DNA from: Saprospiraceae bacterium
GTDB taxonomy: Bacteria; Bacteroidota; Bacteroidia; Chitinophagales; Saprospiraceae
NCBI GenBank assembly: GCA_020627705.1
Contig: JAHDGJ010000001.1
Location: forward strand, 252,398 to 316,397
Direction: 5' to 3'
DNA: 64,000 nucleotides
The position numbers and the translations under genes are program-made. A model generated the notes under the pieces. The model did not search any database. It was not told where the DNA came from and was given only the letters and a program-made list of their open reading frames with translations. This document shows positions 37,224 to 46,126 of this stretch, piece by piece; within the stretch, counting starts at the first letter, position 1; the number at the start of each line of letters is the position of its first letter.

Positions 37224-38339
37224 ATGAAAAATTTAAAATTCTATTTAATCGCTTTACTGACTAGTCTGATAATATTCGGATGTAAGAATACTAATTCAAT
37301 TACTGGGTCTATACTTGGAGCTGACGGACTGAATATCGTTTTAGAAAGAATACCCTTAGATGGTTCTAAGGCACAGTTTCCAATTGGACAAGTTGTGGCC
37401 GAAACGCAGGGCACTTTTAATTTGGAATTACCGGACAAGTTGGAACCTGGCGTATACAATCTCAAAATAGGTGCTAAAAAATTGGATCTTCTTTTGAGCG
37501 GTAAAGAAACCGCGATCAAGGTTGAAGGAGATTTAAAAACATTGGAATCTTATGACTACAAAGTAACAGGTTCAAAGAATACTGAAGACTTTTTGTCTGT
37601 GGTAGAGAAATTTAAAACAAAAAAGTTTGACTCTTCACAAGTTGCCGATTATGTAAAAACAGAAGCTCCAATACTCAGTGCCATACAAATCGGAATGAAA
37701 GTTTTTAGAATGAGGCCAGAATCATTGGTTTTGCACGAAGCCATTTTAGAGAGGGTCAATAACAGTGATTTGGTAGGCAAAAAAGTAGCCGTTGAATATG
37801 GCATGCAAGTAAGCATGCTGAAATCTAGAAAGGCTGCGGCAGAGGCTCAACTAAAGGTGAAAATTGGACAAGAAGCACCTGAAATTTCACTTCCTGGTCT
37901 CGATGGAGAAATCCAAAACTTAAGTGATCTAAAGGGCCAAGTAGTACTTATAGATTTCTGGGCATCGTGGTGCAAACCTTGTCGAGCAGCAAATCCTAAA
38001 GTTGTAAAAATTTATAACAAATACAAGGATCAAGGATTTACTGTATTTAGCGTTTCTCTAGACGGCTTGGATTCTAAATCTATTAGCAGGTACAAATACA
38101 CGCCCTCGCAAGTCAAGACAACCATGGATCGTAACAAAGAGTTATGGAAAGCAGCCATTGAAGAAGATCAGTTAAGTTGGAATCACCATGTAAGCGATTT
38201 GAAAAGGTGGGAATCCATCGCTGCTGCTACCTATGGTGTAAAAAGCATTCCGCAAACTTTTCTAATAGACCGCAATGGAGTGTTGGTAGCCCACAATCCT
38301 AAGTTTGATTTAGAAAATCAAGTTAAAAGCCTTCTATAG
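37224..38339 (+). CDS. TlpA-like thioredoxin lipoprotein with DUF4369-like N-terminus
   Basis: 371 residues. The signal SLIIFGCKN ends at a lipobox Cys near residue 20, so it is a membrane-anchored periplasmic protein. Residues about 25-130 resemble the beta-rich DUF4369 domain common in Bacteroidota TlpA proteins; 215-371 form an AhpC/TSA-type thioredoxin domain with active site WASWCKPCR and cis-Pro loop SIPQTF. A charged insert of about 40 residues (SKSISRYKYTPSQVKTTMDR) sits inside the thioredoxin domain. It likely reduces or isomerises exported thiols. Confidence 0.88.
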   Translation: MKNLKFYLIALLTSLIIFGCKNTNSITGSILGADGLNIVLERIPLDGSKAQFPIGQVVAETQGTFNLELPDKLEPGVYNLKIGAKKLDLLLSGKETAIKVEGDLKTLESYDYKVTGSKNTEDFLSVVEKFKTKKFDSSQVADYVKTEAPILSAIQIGMKVFRMRPESLVLHEAILERVNNSDLVGKKVAVEYGMQVSMLKSRKAAAEAQLKVKIGQEAPEISLPGLDGEIQNLSDLKGQVVLIDFWASWCKPCRAANPKVVKIYNKYKDQGFTVFSVSLDGLDSKSISRYKYTPSQVKTTMDRNKELWKAAIEEDQLSWNHHVSDLKRWESIAAATYGVKSIPQTFLIDRNGVLVAHNPKFDLENQVKSLL

Positions 38340-38346
38340 CTTTTAC

Positions 38347-39093
38347 TTAACGAAAGAAACGATCACAAAGCACTGCGGTAGCTACAGCTGCATTTAAAGA
38401 TTCAGCACCAAGTTTTCTATGGCTTTCGATCCCAATTTCTTGGTGGAGTAAGTTTAAATTTTGATTACGAATCCCTGATCCTTCATTTCCTATCACCAAT
38501 AAAGTCTGCTTATGTGTTTGCTCAAATGCAGAGCTCTTGGCTCGCATCGTAGCTCCGACAATATTAAATCTAGAAGCATCCATTTCTTCCAATCCTCTAC
38601 TAATAGCGCCAACCCGAAGAAAAGACCCCATGGAGGCTTGAATAGATTTTCGATTAAAGACATCTACACAATCCTTTGACAAGTAAATTGTTTGTATTCC
38701 ATACCAATCTGCAATTCGTAAGATCGTACCCATATTTCCGGGATCTTGAATTCCATCCAAATAGATAGAAAAAACAGAGGTAGATTCCTTAATCTCAGGG
38801 AAATTGGCAACCAACAAAACGCTTGATGGCGTACTTAATTTGGTCAATCCTTTTAACTCGCTCGTATTTTCTACAGTCAATATTTCAAATGAAAATTCTT
38901 TGGACTGCGTATTCTCTTTGAGCCAATCTTGAGTACAAATCAAATATTCTATTTGGGAAGAATTAGACATTAACATTTCCTTACATATTTTGTCTCCTTC
39001 CGCCACGTATTTATTATACTTTTGCCTATACTTAGATAACTTCAGGGACTGAATGTATTTATGCTTAGCTTTAGAAAGTTTCTGAATATTCAC
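38347..39093 (-). CDS. TrmH/RlmB-like RNA 2'-O-methyltransferase
   Basis: 248 residues, starting at GTG. An N-terminal L30e-like substrate-binding domain (about 1-95) is followed by a SPOUT domain with IYLDGIQDPGNMGTILRIADWYG (motif 1), LLVIGNEGSGI (motif 2) and SLNAAVATAVLCDRFF (motif 3). This two-domain form fits the RlmB/TsnR branch acting on rRNA or tRNA. It is the second SPOUT methylase in the window. It is divergent from the BamA-like gene and convergent with the TlpA-like gene. Confidence 0.87.
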   Translation of the reverse strand: MNIQKLSKAKHKYIQSLKLSKYRQKYNKYVAEGDKICKEMLMSNSSQIEYLICTQDWLKENTQSKEFSFEILTVENTSELKGLTKLSTPSSVLLVANFPEIKESTSVFSIYLDGIQDPGNMGTILRIADWYGIQTIYLSKDCVDVFNRKSIQASMGSFLRVGAISRGLEEMDASRFNIVGATMRAKSSAFEQTHKQTLLVIGNEGSGIRNQNLNLLHQEIGIESHRKLGAESLNAAVATAVLCDRFFR

Positions 39094-39139
39094 AATTGAG
39101 TATCGCTCTGTTTGTACAAAAATAGCCTAAGAACTCAGA

Positions 39140-41506
39140 ATGAAGAGATTTGTTTTACGTGCTGCATCATTATGGTTCCCACTCCTATTTGTATCATTGA
39201 CTTTATTGTTGCTCCAGTCTTGTGGTTCTTCAAAATACCTAGGTGAAGATGAGGCACTACTCACCAAAAACTCCATAGAAATAATTGACCCCGAAAACGT
39301 CGATGATGTAGACAAACTTAAATATCAACTAAGTTCTTTTTTTGAGCAAAAACCAAACACAAATTTCTTTTTACTATTCCCTCGCGAAACGTATTACTAC
39401 CGCAACAGTGCTCCTAGTGATACTTCATGGTATAATAGATGGGTAAGAAAAAACCTAGCTGAAGAACCTGCAATTTTGGATTCGACAGCTTCGCTGTCTT
39501 CAGCCCAGGGCATGCAATTGTTCCTTAGAAATTTAAAAGGGTTTTATAATGCAAAAGTAGAAGTCGAAGAAAAGGTAAAAAACAAATCAGGCAAGGTTAC
39601 TTATAAAGTAACTGCAGGCAAAAGATATTTCGTTAATTCTGTAGAATATATTGGTTATGACCAAGAGGTTTTAGACATTATGTATTCTATAAAGGAGGAA
39701 TCATTACTCAATTCTGGAGCACCTATCGATGTCTCTCTATTCGATCAAGAAAGAAATAGAATATCATCACATCTTAGGGATATTGGTTACGCCAATTTTA
39801 AAGCCAATCGATTAAAAGTTTATGGAGATAGTTCTACGCATGAACGAAGGATAGATATTATTCTCGAAATTGTCCCCAAACCGGATTCTTCTAATTATGT
39901 CAAATACACGGTTGGCTCTATTAATGTCTACAATGACTATTTTCAAAACGACGACCTAAGTAAGTTTGAAAATTATCCATATAAGGATATAAATTTCTAC
40001 AAACAATCTAATTCATTTGTAGTGAAGCCAGAGCGCTTAGAATCAATGATTTCTATGAAACCAGGTGAAGCTTTCAATGAAACCAATCGAGTAAAAACGT
40101 TCCAAAAACTTAACAGCCTTGATGTCTTTAAATTCTCAATTATTGATCCTGTCATAGACAGTTTGGATGACACACGTTTAAATCTCAACATCCTGCTGAC
40201 CCCTCAAAATTCTAAATGGATCACAGACTTAGGCTTTGAAACCTTCTATTCCACAGTTACCAATGGGCGTCAACTTATTGGTGCGTCGGCTTTTGCTTCT
40301 CTTGAAAACAGAAATCTTTTTGGAGGCGCTGAGAGAAACAGATTAAATTTTGAAATTGGAGGAGAATTTCAATTTACAGATCCTGTTGGACTAGCAACCT
40401 CAACCCTAAGAATTCAAGACAACTTAGAATACCCAAGATTTGTAGATGTCTTTGGAAGCGTTTCCTTACTAAACAAAATAGGCCTTTTAAATGACAACAA
40501 TTACAATGACTTCAAGTTAGGAGCTAGGACGAATTTGGCCTTTGGATTTAGTGCACAAAAAATATTAGGCTTATACGACATTATTTCTTTTAACTCATCT
40601 GTCGGATACTTTTATGGGGTCGGAAGAAATCAGTTTAGTCTAAGACAATTAGCATTTAACCTGAACAGCTATGATTTAACAAACGAATTTATTCAGCGTA
40701 TCAACAACAACCCCTTTATTGTCAATAGTTTGCAAAACAATCTTTTTACAGGAATTCTATTTCGAGACTTTAACTATATCTATACTAGCCCAAAATCAAT
40801 TCGAGGCAACAGATTCAAGTTCTTAGGAAACTTTGAAGTCTCTGGAATGGAACTAAATATAATCAATTCGCTGAGCAATAAGTTAAGCGGCAACACGGAT
40901 CCTTGGCGTTTGTTTGGAATTTATGACTTCTCAAAATATTACAGGGTTGAATTGGACGGTAGATATTACCACGATTTTAATGAGGCTTCTAGTTTTGCCG
41001 CGCGATTAAATTTTGCAATCGCTCGACCATTTTCGGACTCAGAACAAGTCCCATTTATCAAGCAATTTTATGTTGGCGGACCATCAGGGATTCGTGCTTG
41101 GCAGATTAGAGAGCTGGGTCCTGGATCCTATGATAAACCAAATTTAATAACGGAAACCTCAACGCTGTTTTTCCAACAGGGAGATCTAAAAATGCAATTT
41201 AGTTTAGAGTATCGTTTTGATATTTTATATTGGATTGAATCTGCCTTCTTTCTTGATGGTGGGAATGTTTGGACCCTAGACAATTCGGACACAAGGATAG
41301 GCAGTCAATTAACAAAAACTTGGATTGATGAAATTGCCTTAGGCTATGGCTGGGGAATCCGTTTGGATCTTGATTATTTTTTAATTCGATTGGACTTTGG
41401 ATATAAACTGCGAAGGCCTTTTACTAATGCACTTCAATCCCAATGGATCCCTTTAAGAGGTCAAAAAATTGGTAATATCAACATTGCGATAAACTATCCC
41501 TTTTAA
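39140..41506 (+). CDS. BamA/TamA-family outer-membrane lipoprotein
   Basis: 788 residues with a signal ending in LLLLQSCGSS, a lipobox, which is typical of the Bacteroidota TamA-like (TamL) branch. After the N-terminus, POTRA-like domains occupy about residues 35-400 (KVTYKVTAGKRYFVNSVEYIGY is one), and a 16-stranded surface-antigen (Omp85) barrel covers about 420-788 with the GPSGIRAW segment matching the conserved loop-6 RGF/Y-like motif. It would insert or export outer-membrane proteins. A small lipoprotein gene follows at 14 bases. Confidence 0.9.
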   Translation: MKRFVLRAASLWFPLLFVSLTLLLLQSCGSSKYLGEDEALLTKNSIEIIDPENVDDVDKLKYQLSSFFEQKPNTNFFLLFPRETYYYRNSAPSDTSWYNRWVRKNLAEEPAILDSTASLSSAQGMQLFLRNLKGFYNAKVEVEEKVKNKSGKVTYKVTAGKRYFVNSVEYIGYDQEVLDIMYSIKEESLLNSGAPIDVSLFDQERNRISSHLRDIGYANFKANRLKVYGDSSTHERRIDIILEIVPKPDSSNYVKYTVGSINVYNDYFQNDDLSKFENYPYKDINFYKQSNSFVVKPERLESMISMKPGEAFNETNRVKTFQKLNSLDVFKFSIIDPVIDSLDDTRLNLNILLTPQNSKWITDLGFETFYSTVTNGRQLIGASAFASLENRNLFGGAERNRLNFEIGGEFQFTDPVGLATSTLRIQDNLEYPRFVDVFGSVSLLNKIGLLNDNNYNDFKLGARTNLAFGFSAQKILGLYDIISFNSSVGYFYGVGRNQFSLRQLAFNLNSYDLTNEFIQRINNNPFIVNSLQNNLFTGILFRDFNYIYTSPKSIRGNRFKFLGNFEVSGMELNIINSLSNKLSGNTDPWRLFGIYDFSKYYRVELDGRYYHDFNEASSFAARLNFAIARPFSDSEQVPFIKQFYVGGPSGIRAWQIRELGPGSYDKPNLITETSTLFFQQGDLKMQFSLEYRFDILYWIESAFFLDGGNVWTLDNSDTRIGSQLTKTWIDEIALGYGWGIRLDLDYFLIRLDFGYKLRRPFTNALQSQWIPLRGQKIGNINIAINYPF

Positions 41507-41520
41507 TAAAAAAATAAATT

Positions 41521-41718
41521 ATGAAAAAAAGTATTTCATTTTTCACAGTGCTATTTTGTATTTGTCTGTTGCAGTCCTGCACAACAGAGGAGTGTGTGAC
41601 ATGCTCTAAAGAAAACGAGGAAAATGTTACTTATTGTAGTGATGGAACTATTATAGGAGATTCGGCCTTACAAGCAAACATTGACCAAGCTGTAATGGCG
41701 GGATATAGCTGCAATTAA
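41521..41718 (+). CDS. Small cysteine-rich lipoprotein
   Basis: 65 residues. The signal SISFFTVLFCICLLQSCTT has a lipobox with acylated Cys at about residue 20. The 45-residue mature peptide carries four further cysteines in ECVTCS, TYCSDG and YSCN, which could form disulfides. It ends VMAGYSCN. It is 14 bases after the BamA/TamA-like gene and likely co-transcribed. I recognise no family. Confidence 0.7.
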   Translation: MKKSISFFTVLFCICLLQSCTTEECVTCSKENEENVTYCSDGTIIGDSALQANIDQAVMAGYSCN

Positions 41719-41769
41719 AACATAATTGTCGAGATCCAATTGATTTTTTTTCTCAAATAAGATTAAGAA

Positions 41770-42417
41770 TTATTTAAACAAGGATTTCCTGCCAAATTTG
41801 GAACAAATTGGACACTGCTTTGGGTCGTGTTGTCGGGCAGAACAATACTCTCTACCAAATAAAATGATTTGTAAATGAAGTTTGTTCCATTTTTCTTTAG
41901 GAAACAATCGCTTTAGATCTTTTTCGGTTTTTTCTACGGATTTACCAGTACTTAGTGTCCATCTATAAGCCAAACGATGTATATGGGTATCAACAGGAAA
42001 TGCCGGCACGCCAAAAGCTTGAGCCATCACAACCGAAGCTGTTTTGTGGCCAACCCCAGGAAACTCTTCCAACTTATTAAAATCCGCAGGTACTACCCCG
42101 TCATATTTTTCGACCAGCATTTTCGAAAGCTCCACTATTGCTTTTGATTTACGTGGAGACAAACCACAGGGTCTTATAATTTCTTGAACCTGCAGTACAT
42201 CTTGATGCATCATATCAAATGGATTATCCGCTAAGGCAAATAATGCGGGGGTCGTTAAATTTACTCTTACGTCTGTACACTGTGCCGACAACAACACAGC
42301 CACCAATAGAGTATACGGATCTTTATGATCAAGTGGCACCGGAGTTTCAGGGTATAATGATTCCAAAATATCTGAAATCAATGGCGCTTTTTCTTTAGCA
42401 GATAGTCTTGTTTTCAA
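41770..42417 (-). CDS. nth: Endonuclease III (DNA glycosylase/AP lyase)
   Basis: 215 residues. The helix-hairpin-helix LEEFPGVGHKTASVVM contains the catalytic Lys, and the Asp is in FPVDTHIHRL. The four Cys of the 4Fe-4S cluster are in the C-terminal YCSARQHDPKQCPICSKF stretch and just before it. It excises oxidised pyrimidines. No ATG is available; the frame opens with TTG at 42417, overlapping the stop of the acyl-CoA reductase gene by 4 bases, so expression probably depends on translational coupling. Confidence 0.93.
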   Translation of the reverse strand: MKTRLSAKEKAPLISDILESLYPETPVPLDHKDPYTLLVAVLLSAQCTDVRVNLTTPALFALADNPFDMMHQDVLQVQEIIRPCGLSPRKSKAIVELSKMLVEKYDGVVPADFNKLEEFPGVGHKTASVVMAQAFGVPAFPVDTHIHRLAYRWTLSTGKSVEKTEKDLKRLFPKEKWNKLHLQIILFGREYCSARQHDPKQCPICSKFGRKSLFK

Positions 42418-43430
42418 TTGAGCTGAGTTAAAAATTTAAACACATCTACCCCATCTGCATAATCAAAAAATTCTGGCGATTGCGCTTTACCAAATGGAAT
42501 GGCTTTGATCTTTGAAAAGCGTACATTCCCGACTACACATTGAATTTGATCTTGATTTTCAAGCAATTCATTTTCCAATGTTGGGAGACCTTGATATTTT
42601 TCATAATGTAGACAGGCTATTCGCGAGGCAATCTGCTTTTGCTCCTTTACTATCAGTCCTCCATTGTTATAATATTGCTCTTGATTAAGCATACAGAGCG
42701 CAATATTATAGTCAAAATTATTTTTATACTTCGGGTGCAACACGATTTGATTGTTATCATGAAGCACTTCCATCATCTCCTTAAAATCAAACGATTCGGG
42801 TACATAGATTTTGGATACATTTCTACAACCCATCCCGAAGTAACTAAAAATATCTGACCGAAGATTCTCTAATTCTTCCTTGGATTCCTTACCCGTTAAA
42901 ACAGCAACGCCATTTCTGTTTTTCCTAATTATATTGGGATACTTACCAAAATAATATTCAAAATATCTTGCTGAATTATCGCTGCCGGTTGCAATAACAG
43001 CCTCAATATTTTTTAGTTTATCTACAAACGTAAAGCTAGAGGCATACCCTGGATGCGATGCCATAAGTTGTTTTATCAAAAACTTAGGCAAAGCTTCGTC
43101 ACGATCTGATAATTTAATAATCCCAACGTGTCCTGATAAAAAGATACTCAATATATCATGAAAGCCAACGAGCGGAATATTTGCAGCACATACTAAGCCA
43201 ACACTTTTGGGTTCCGTTGGATTAATATTGTACCTTTTTTGGATTTCCAAAAGGACTTCTTCGCTTAAATAATTAGTAGCAATGGCGTCTAGGGCTTGCC
43301 AACAATTTTGTGGCGTAAACCACTGGTTTTTATGGCAAGCGTATTCTACAGCAGCCATAATTTTATCTTCTTTTTCGTCTATCAGCCTTTTTATCGATTG
43401 CAAAGCACTGACCCTTTGTTCAAACGACAT
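42414..43430 (-). CDS. LuxC-type acyl-CoA reductase
   Basis: 338 residues of the LuxC (PF05893) family, which reduces acyl-CoA or acyl thioesters to aldehydes. The cofactor-binding part includes VAVLTGKESKEELENLRSDIFSYFGMGCRNVSKIYVP, in which the Cys of GMGCRNVSK is the candidate acyl-accepting nucleophile, in line with the FxGQxC-type motif of aldehyde dehydrogenases. No bioluminescence genes are present; in Bacteroidota such genes are linked to lipid metabolism. It is between rluD and nth, overlapping both by 1 to 4 bases. Confidence 0.85.
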   Translation of the reverse strand: MSFEQRVSALQSIKRLIDEKEDKIMAAVEYACHKNQWFTPQNCWQALDAIATNYLSEEVLLEIQKRYNINPTEPKSVGLVCAANIPLVGFHDILSIFLSGHVGIIKLSDRDEALPKFLIKQLMASHPGYASSFTFVDKLKNIEAVIATGSDNSARYFEYYFGKYPNIIRKNRNGVAVLTGKESKEELENLRSDIFSYFGMGCRNVSKIYVPESFDFKEMMEVLHDNNQIVLHPKYKNNFDYNIALCMLNQEQYYNNGGLIVKEQKQIASRIACLHYEKYQGLPTLENELLENQDQIQCVVGNVRFSKIKAIPFGKAQSPEFFDYADGVDVFKFLTQLN

Positions 43431-44473
43431 TATTCGTGTTTCTTTCTATTTTTTAAATAAGCCCTCCATTTATCAAGCATCTCCGAAAAGTCAGATGGCA
43501 ACGGCGAATCAAATCTCATTCGCTCTCTTGTCGTGGGGTGCTCAAATTCCAAGGATTTGGCATGTAAGGCTTGTCTCGAACAAATTTTAAAGCAATTATC
43601 AACAAATTGCTTGTATTTGGTAAATACTGTGCCTTTTCTAATGACATTCCCATCATACCTTGCATCGTTAAATAAGGCATGATTTTTATAACTCATGTGC
43701 ACTCTAATCTGATGTGTCCTTCCCGTTTCTAGTTTACACTTTATTAATGACACATAATACATATCTTCTATGACCTCATAGTGTGTCACGGCTCTTTTAC
43801 CAACATCTCCTAATGGATATGCTTGATGTTTGGTTCTGTCTTTTGGATGCCTTCCAATATTGCAATCAATGGATCCTTTGGGTTCGTCAAAATTACCCCA
43901 AACTAAGGCAACATATTCTCTGTCTATAGTATGATCAAAAAACTGCTTTGATAAAAAAGCCATCGAAGCCTCATTCTTAGCTATTACGAGTAATCCTGAA
44001 GTATCTTTATCAATACGATGCACTAGTCCAGGCCTATCCTCTTCATTACCTTCCATCACTGGCAAAACATGATTTTCAAAATGATACATGAGGCCATTGA
44101 CCAATGTCCCTGAGTAATTTCCAACTCCGGGATGCACCACTAAGCCCGCCGGTTTATTTACAACCATCAGATCGTCATCTTCATGTACAATTTCGAAATC
44201 TATTTTTTCGGCCTTCAACCAATCTTTTGTAGACAGTGGATTCGCCAAAAGAACTGAAATTTTTTCACCAGGTTTCACCTTATGATTGGCCTTAACTACT
44301 TTGCCGTCTACTTTTACAGCACCAGCCTTTAAAGTATTTTGAATTTTGTTTCGTGTAGTCTTTTCTAACTTATCACATAAATACTTATCTATACGCACTT
44401 GATGTTGACCAGGATCTACCACGATCACATGTTGGGTATGCAGCTCTTGTTCCAAATTCACTTTATCTGACAT
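43430..44473 (-). CDS. rluD: 23S rRNA pseudouridine synthase, RluD-type
   Basis: 347 residues. The N-terminal S4 domain (VRIDKYLCDKLEKTTRNK, about 26-43) and the catalytic RluA-family domain with HRIDKDTSGLLVIAKN, where the Asp is the nucleophile, are both present. The Asp of the HRIDKDTSGL motif is the catalytic aspartate. It makes pseudouridines in helix 69 of 23S rRNA if orthologous to RluD; other RluA-type targets cannot be excluded. Its TAA shares its A with the next gene's ATG. Confidence 0.92.
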   Translation of the reverse strand: MSDKVNLEQELHTQHVIVVDPGQHQVRIDKYLCDKLEKTTRNKIQNTLKAGAVKVDGKVVKANHKVKPGEKISVLLANPLSTKDWLKAEKIDFEIVHEDDDLMVVNKPAGLVVHPGVGNYSGTLVNGLMYHFENHVLPVMEGNEEDRPGLVHRIDKDTSGLLVIAKNEASMAFLSKQFFDHTIDREYVALVWGNFDEPKGSIDCNIGRHPKDRTKHQAYPLGDVGKRAVTHYEVIEDMYYVSLIKCKLETGRTHQIRVHMSYKNHALFNDARYDGNVIRKGTVFTKYKQFVDNCFKICSRQALHAKSLEFEHPTTRERMRFDSPLPSDFSEMLDKWRAYLKNRKKHE

Positions 44474-44486
44474 TTAATCTATTCTA

Positions 44487-44519
44487 TTGATAATTTAATA
44501 AGTCTTCGCAGTAGCTTTG
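44487..44519 (+). promoter_or_regulatory. Promoter of the Cys/Met PLP enzyme: TTG-N22-TAGCTTTG
   Basis: TTG at 44487-44489 and TAGCTTTG (TAnnTTTG) at 44512-44519 are 22 bases apart, within the reported Bacteroidota range of 17-23. The ATG at 44537 follows 17 bases later. This is the best two-element promoter match in the window. Confidence 0.55.
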
Positions 44520-44536
44520 TTCCAAACGTTTACATC

Positions 44537-45715
44537 ATGAAACTAGATTCCTTTTGCGTTAAAGGCTCAGAAGACAAAGTTACGACGAAACCTCATGTCT
44601 TACCCATCTATGCTACGTCATCTTTTGTTTTTGAAGATACCCAACAAGGAATTCGAATTTTTAGTGGTGAAGAAGAAGGACATAAATACAGCAGATATGG
44701 AAATCCGACAATTGATGCTGTGAGTGACAAATTAGCTCAAATGGCAGCCTATGGTACTGAGGCAAAAGTTAAGGCGTACATGACAAGCAGTGGGATGTCA
44801 GCTATACATATCGCACTTACTTCTTTGGTGCAAGCCGGCGATGCTATTTTAACTCAAGGAAGTTTGTATGGTGGTACCACCGAACTATTAAACACCGTGT
44901 TGTCCAAATCAAATGTTTCATCAATTTTTACTGATCTCAGAGATTTGAGCAAAGTGGAAGAAACATTAGCAAACAATTCCAATATTAAGGTTTGCTATTT
45001 CGAAACCCCATCAAATCCTGCATTAACTGTTTTGGATATTGAGGCCCTTTGTGCTATCTGCAAGTCTAAAGGTGTAATAACAATTGCGGACAATACATTC
45101 TGCACTCCATACTTACAGCGGCCAATTGCTTTAGGTACCGATATCGTAATCCACTCTACTACCAAATATCTTAGTGGGCACGGAAATTCGATAGCAGGAG
45201 CTATCATTTGTCAAGAAAAATTTGCATACCAGATTTGGAACACCTTGAAGCTGACAGGTTCGACATGCAACGCCTGGGATGCATGGCTTACTGATCAAGG
45301 CATGAAAACGCTGGCACTAAGAATGGACAGACACTCTTCTAATGCACTACACTTAGCCCAGTTTCTGGAAGCACATCCCCAAATACAAAAAGTAAATTAC
45401 CCAGGTCTATCCTCACACCCAGAGCATAAAATAGCTGCGGCACAAATGTCGAATTTTGGCGGAATGATGAGTTTCGAACTTAAAGGAGATTTGCAACGCG
45501 GGATTGCTTTTATGGATAAACTAAAAATATGTACTCAAGCACCGACATTAGGTGATGTAGATACTTTGGTACTGCATCCTGCTTCAAGTTCTCATTTAAG
45601 AGTAAGTCAAGATATGAGAGAAAAAAATGGAATCAGCGATACCCTTATAAGAATGTCTATCGGAATAGAAAGTTTTGAAGATATCAAACAAGATATCGAA
45701 CAAGCACTGAGTTAA
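44537..45715 (+). CDS. Cys/Met-metabolism PLP enzyme (cystathionine gamma-synthase / methionine gamma-lyase type)
   Basis: 392 residues, fold-type I PLP enzyme. The N-terminal YATSSFVFEDTQQGIRIF and the phosphate-binding TSSGMSAIH segment are present, and the PLP lysine is in HSTTKYLSGHGNSIAGA. The C-terminal LVLHPASSSH segment carries the residues that hold the substrate carboxylate. This family includes cystathionine gamma-synthase, gamma-lyase and methionine gamma-lyase; the sequence alone does not decide, so I avoid a gene symbol. It is divergent from rluD. Confidence 0.9.
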   Translation: MKLDSFCVKGSEDKVTTKPHVLPIYATSSFVFEDTQQGIRIFSGEEEGHKYSRYGNPTIDAVSDKLAQMAAYGTEAKVKAYMTSSGMSAIHIALTSLVQAGDAILTQGSLYGGTTELLNTVLSKSNVSSIFTDLRDLSKVEETLANNSNIKVCYFETPSNPALTVLDIEALCAICKSKGVITIADNTFCTPYLQRPIALGTDIVIHSTTKYLSGHGNSIAGAIICQEKFAYQIWNTLKLTGSTCNAWDAWLTDQGMKTLALRMDRHSSNALHLAQFLEAHPQIQKVNYPGLSSHPEHKIAAAQMSNFGGMMSFELKGDLQRGIAFMDKLKICTQAPTLGDVDTLVLHPASSSHLRVSQDMREKNGISDTLIRMSIGIESFEDIKQDIEQALS

Positions 45716-45721
45716 TTTTTT

Positions 45722-46126
45722 TTACGAGTGCATTAAGCTCTCGAAAAACTCCTTTTCCAAATGTTTTTCTTTGATATCAGTTATATGCGGATGACTCTCC
45801 GCCTTGGCCAAATCCGAAGGATGTTGAGAATTACTAACCATATAAATGGATGGAGACCAATCGATGTGAGATTTAATTTTAACAATTTCATCCACACAAT
45901 CCCAACCATTTATCCCAGGCATATTAATATCAATGAGAATAGTATCAGGCAATTCATCAATTTGACCTGAATTTTTTAGCTCCCAAAGATTCTGAATTGC
46001 TACATCCGAAGACGTGAATTTTTTAATTGTATCTTCACTGATACCTGCCTCTTTAATCATAATACTGTGATATAAATTAGCTGATGAATTATCATCAATT
46101 AACATGATTGATACTTCTTTTGTCAT
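45722..46126 (-). CDS. Stand-alone response regulator (REC only)
   Basis: 134 residues, a single receiver domain. IMLIDDNSS holds the acidic pocket, ILIDINMPGINGWD has the phospho-acceptor Asp, and SNSQHPSDLAKAE with DIKEKHL supplies the Ser/Thr and Lys positions of the switch. No DNA-binding or enzymatic output domain follows. It overlaps the upstream kinase gene by 4 bases (ATGA), so the pair is almost certainly one signalling unit. Confidence 0.9.
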   Translation of the reverse strand: MTKEVSIMLIDDNSSANLYHSIMIKEAGISEDTIKKFTSSDVAIQNLWELKNSGQIDELPDTILIDINMPGINGWDCVDEIVKIKSHIDWSPSIYMVSNSQHPSDLAKAESHPHITDIKEKHLEKEFFESLMHS

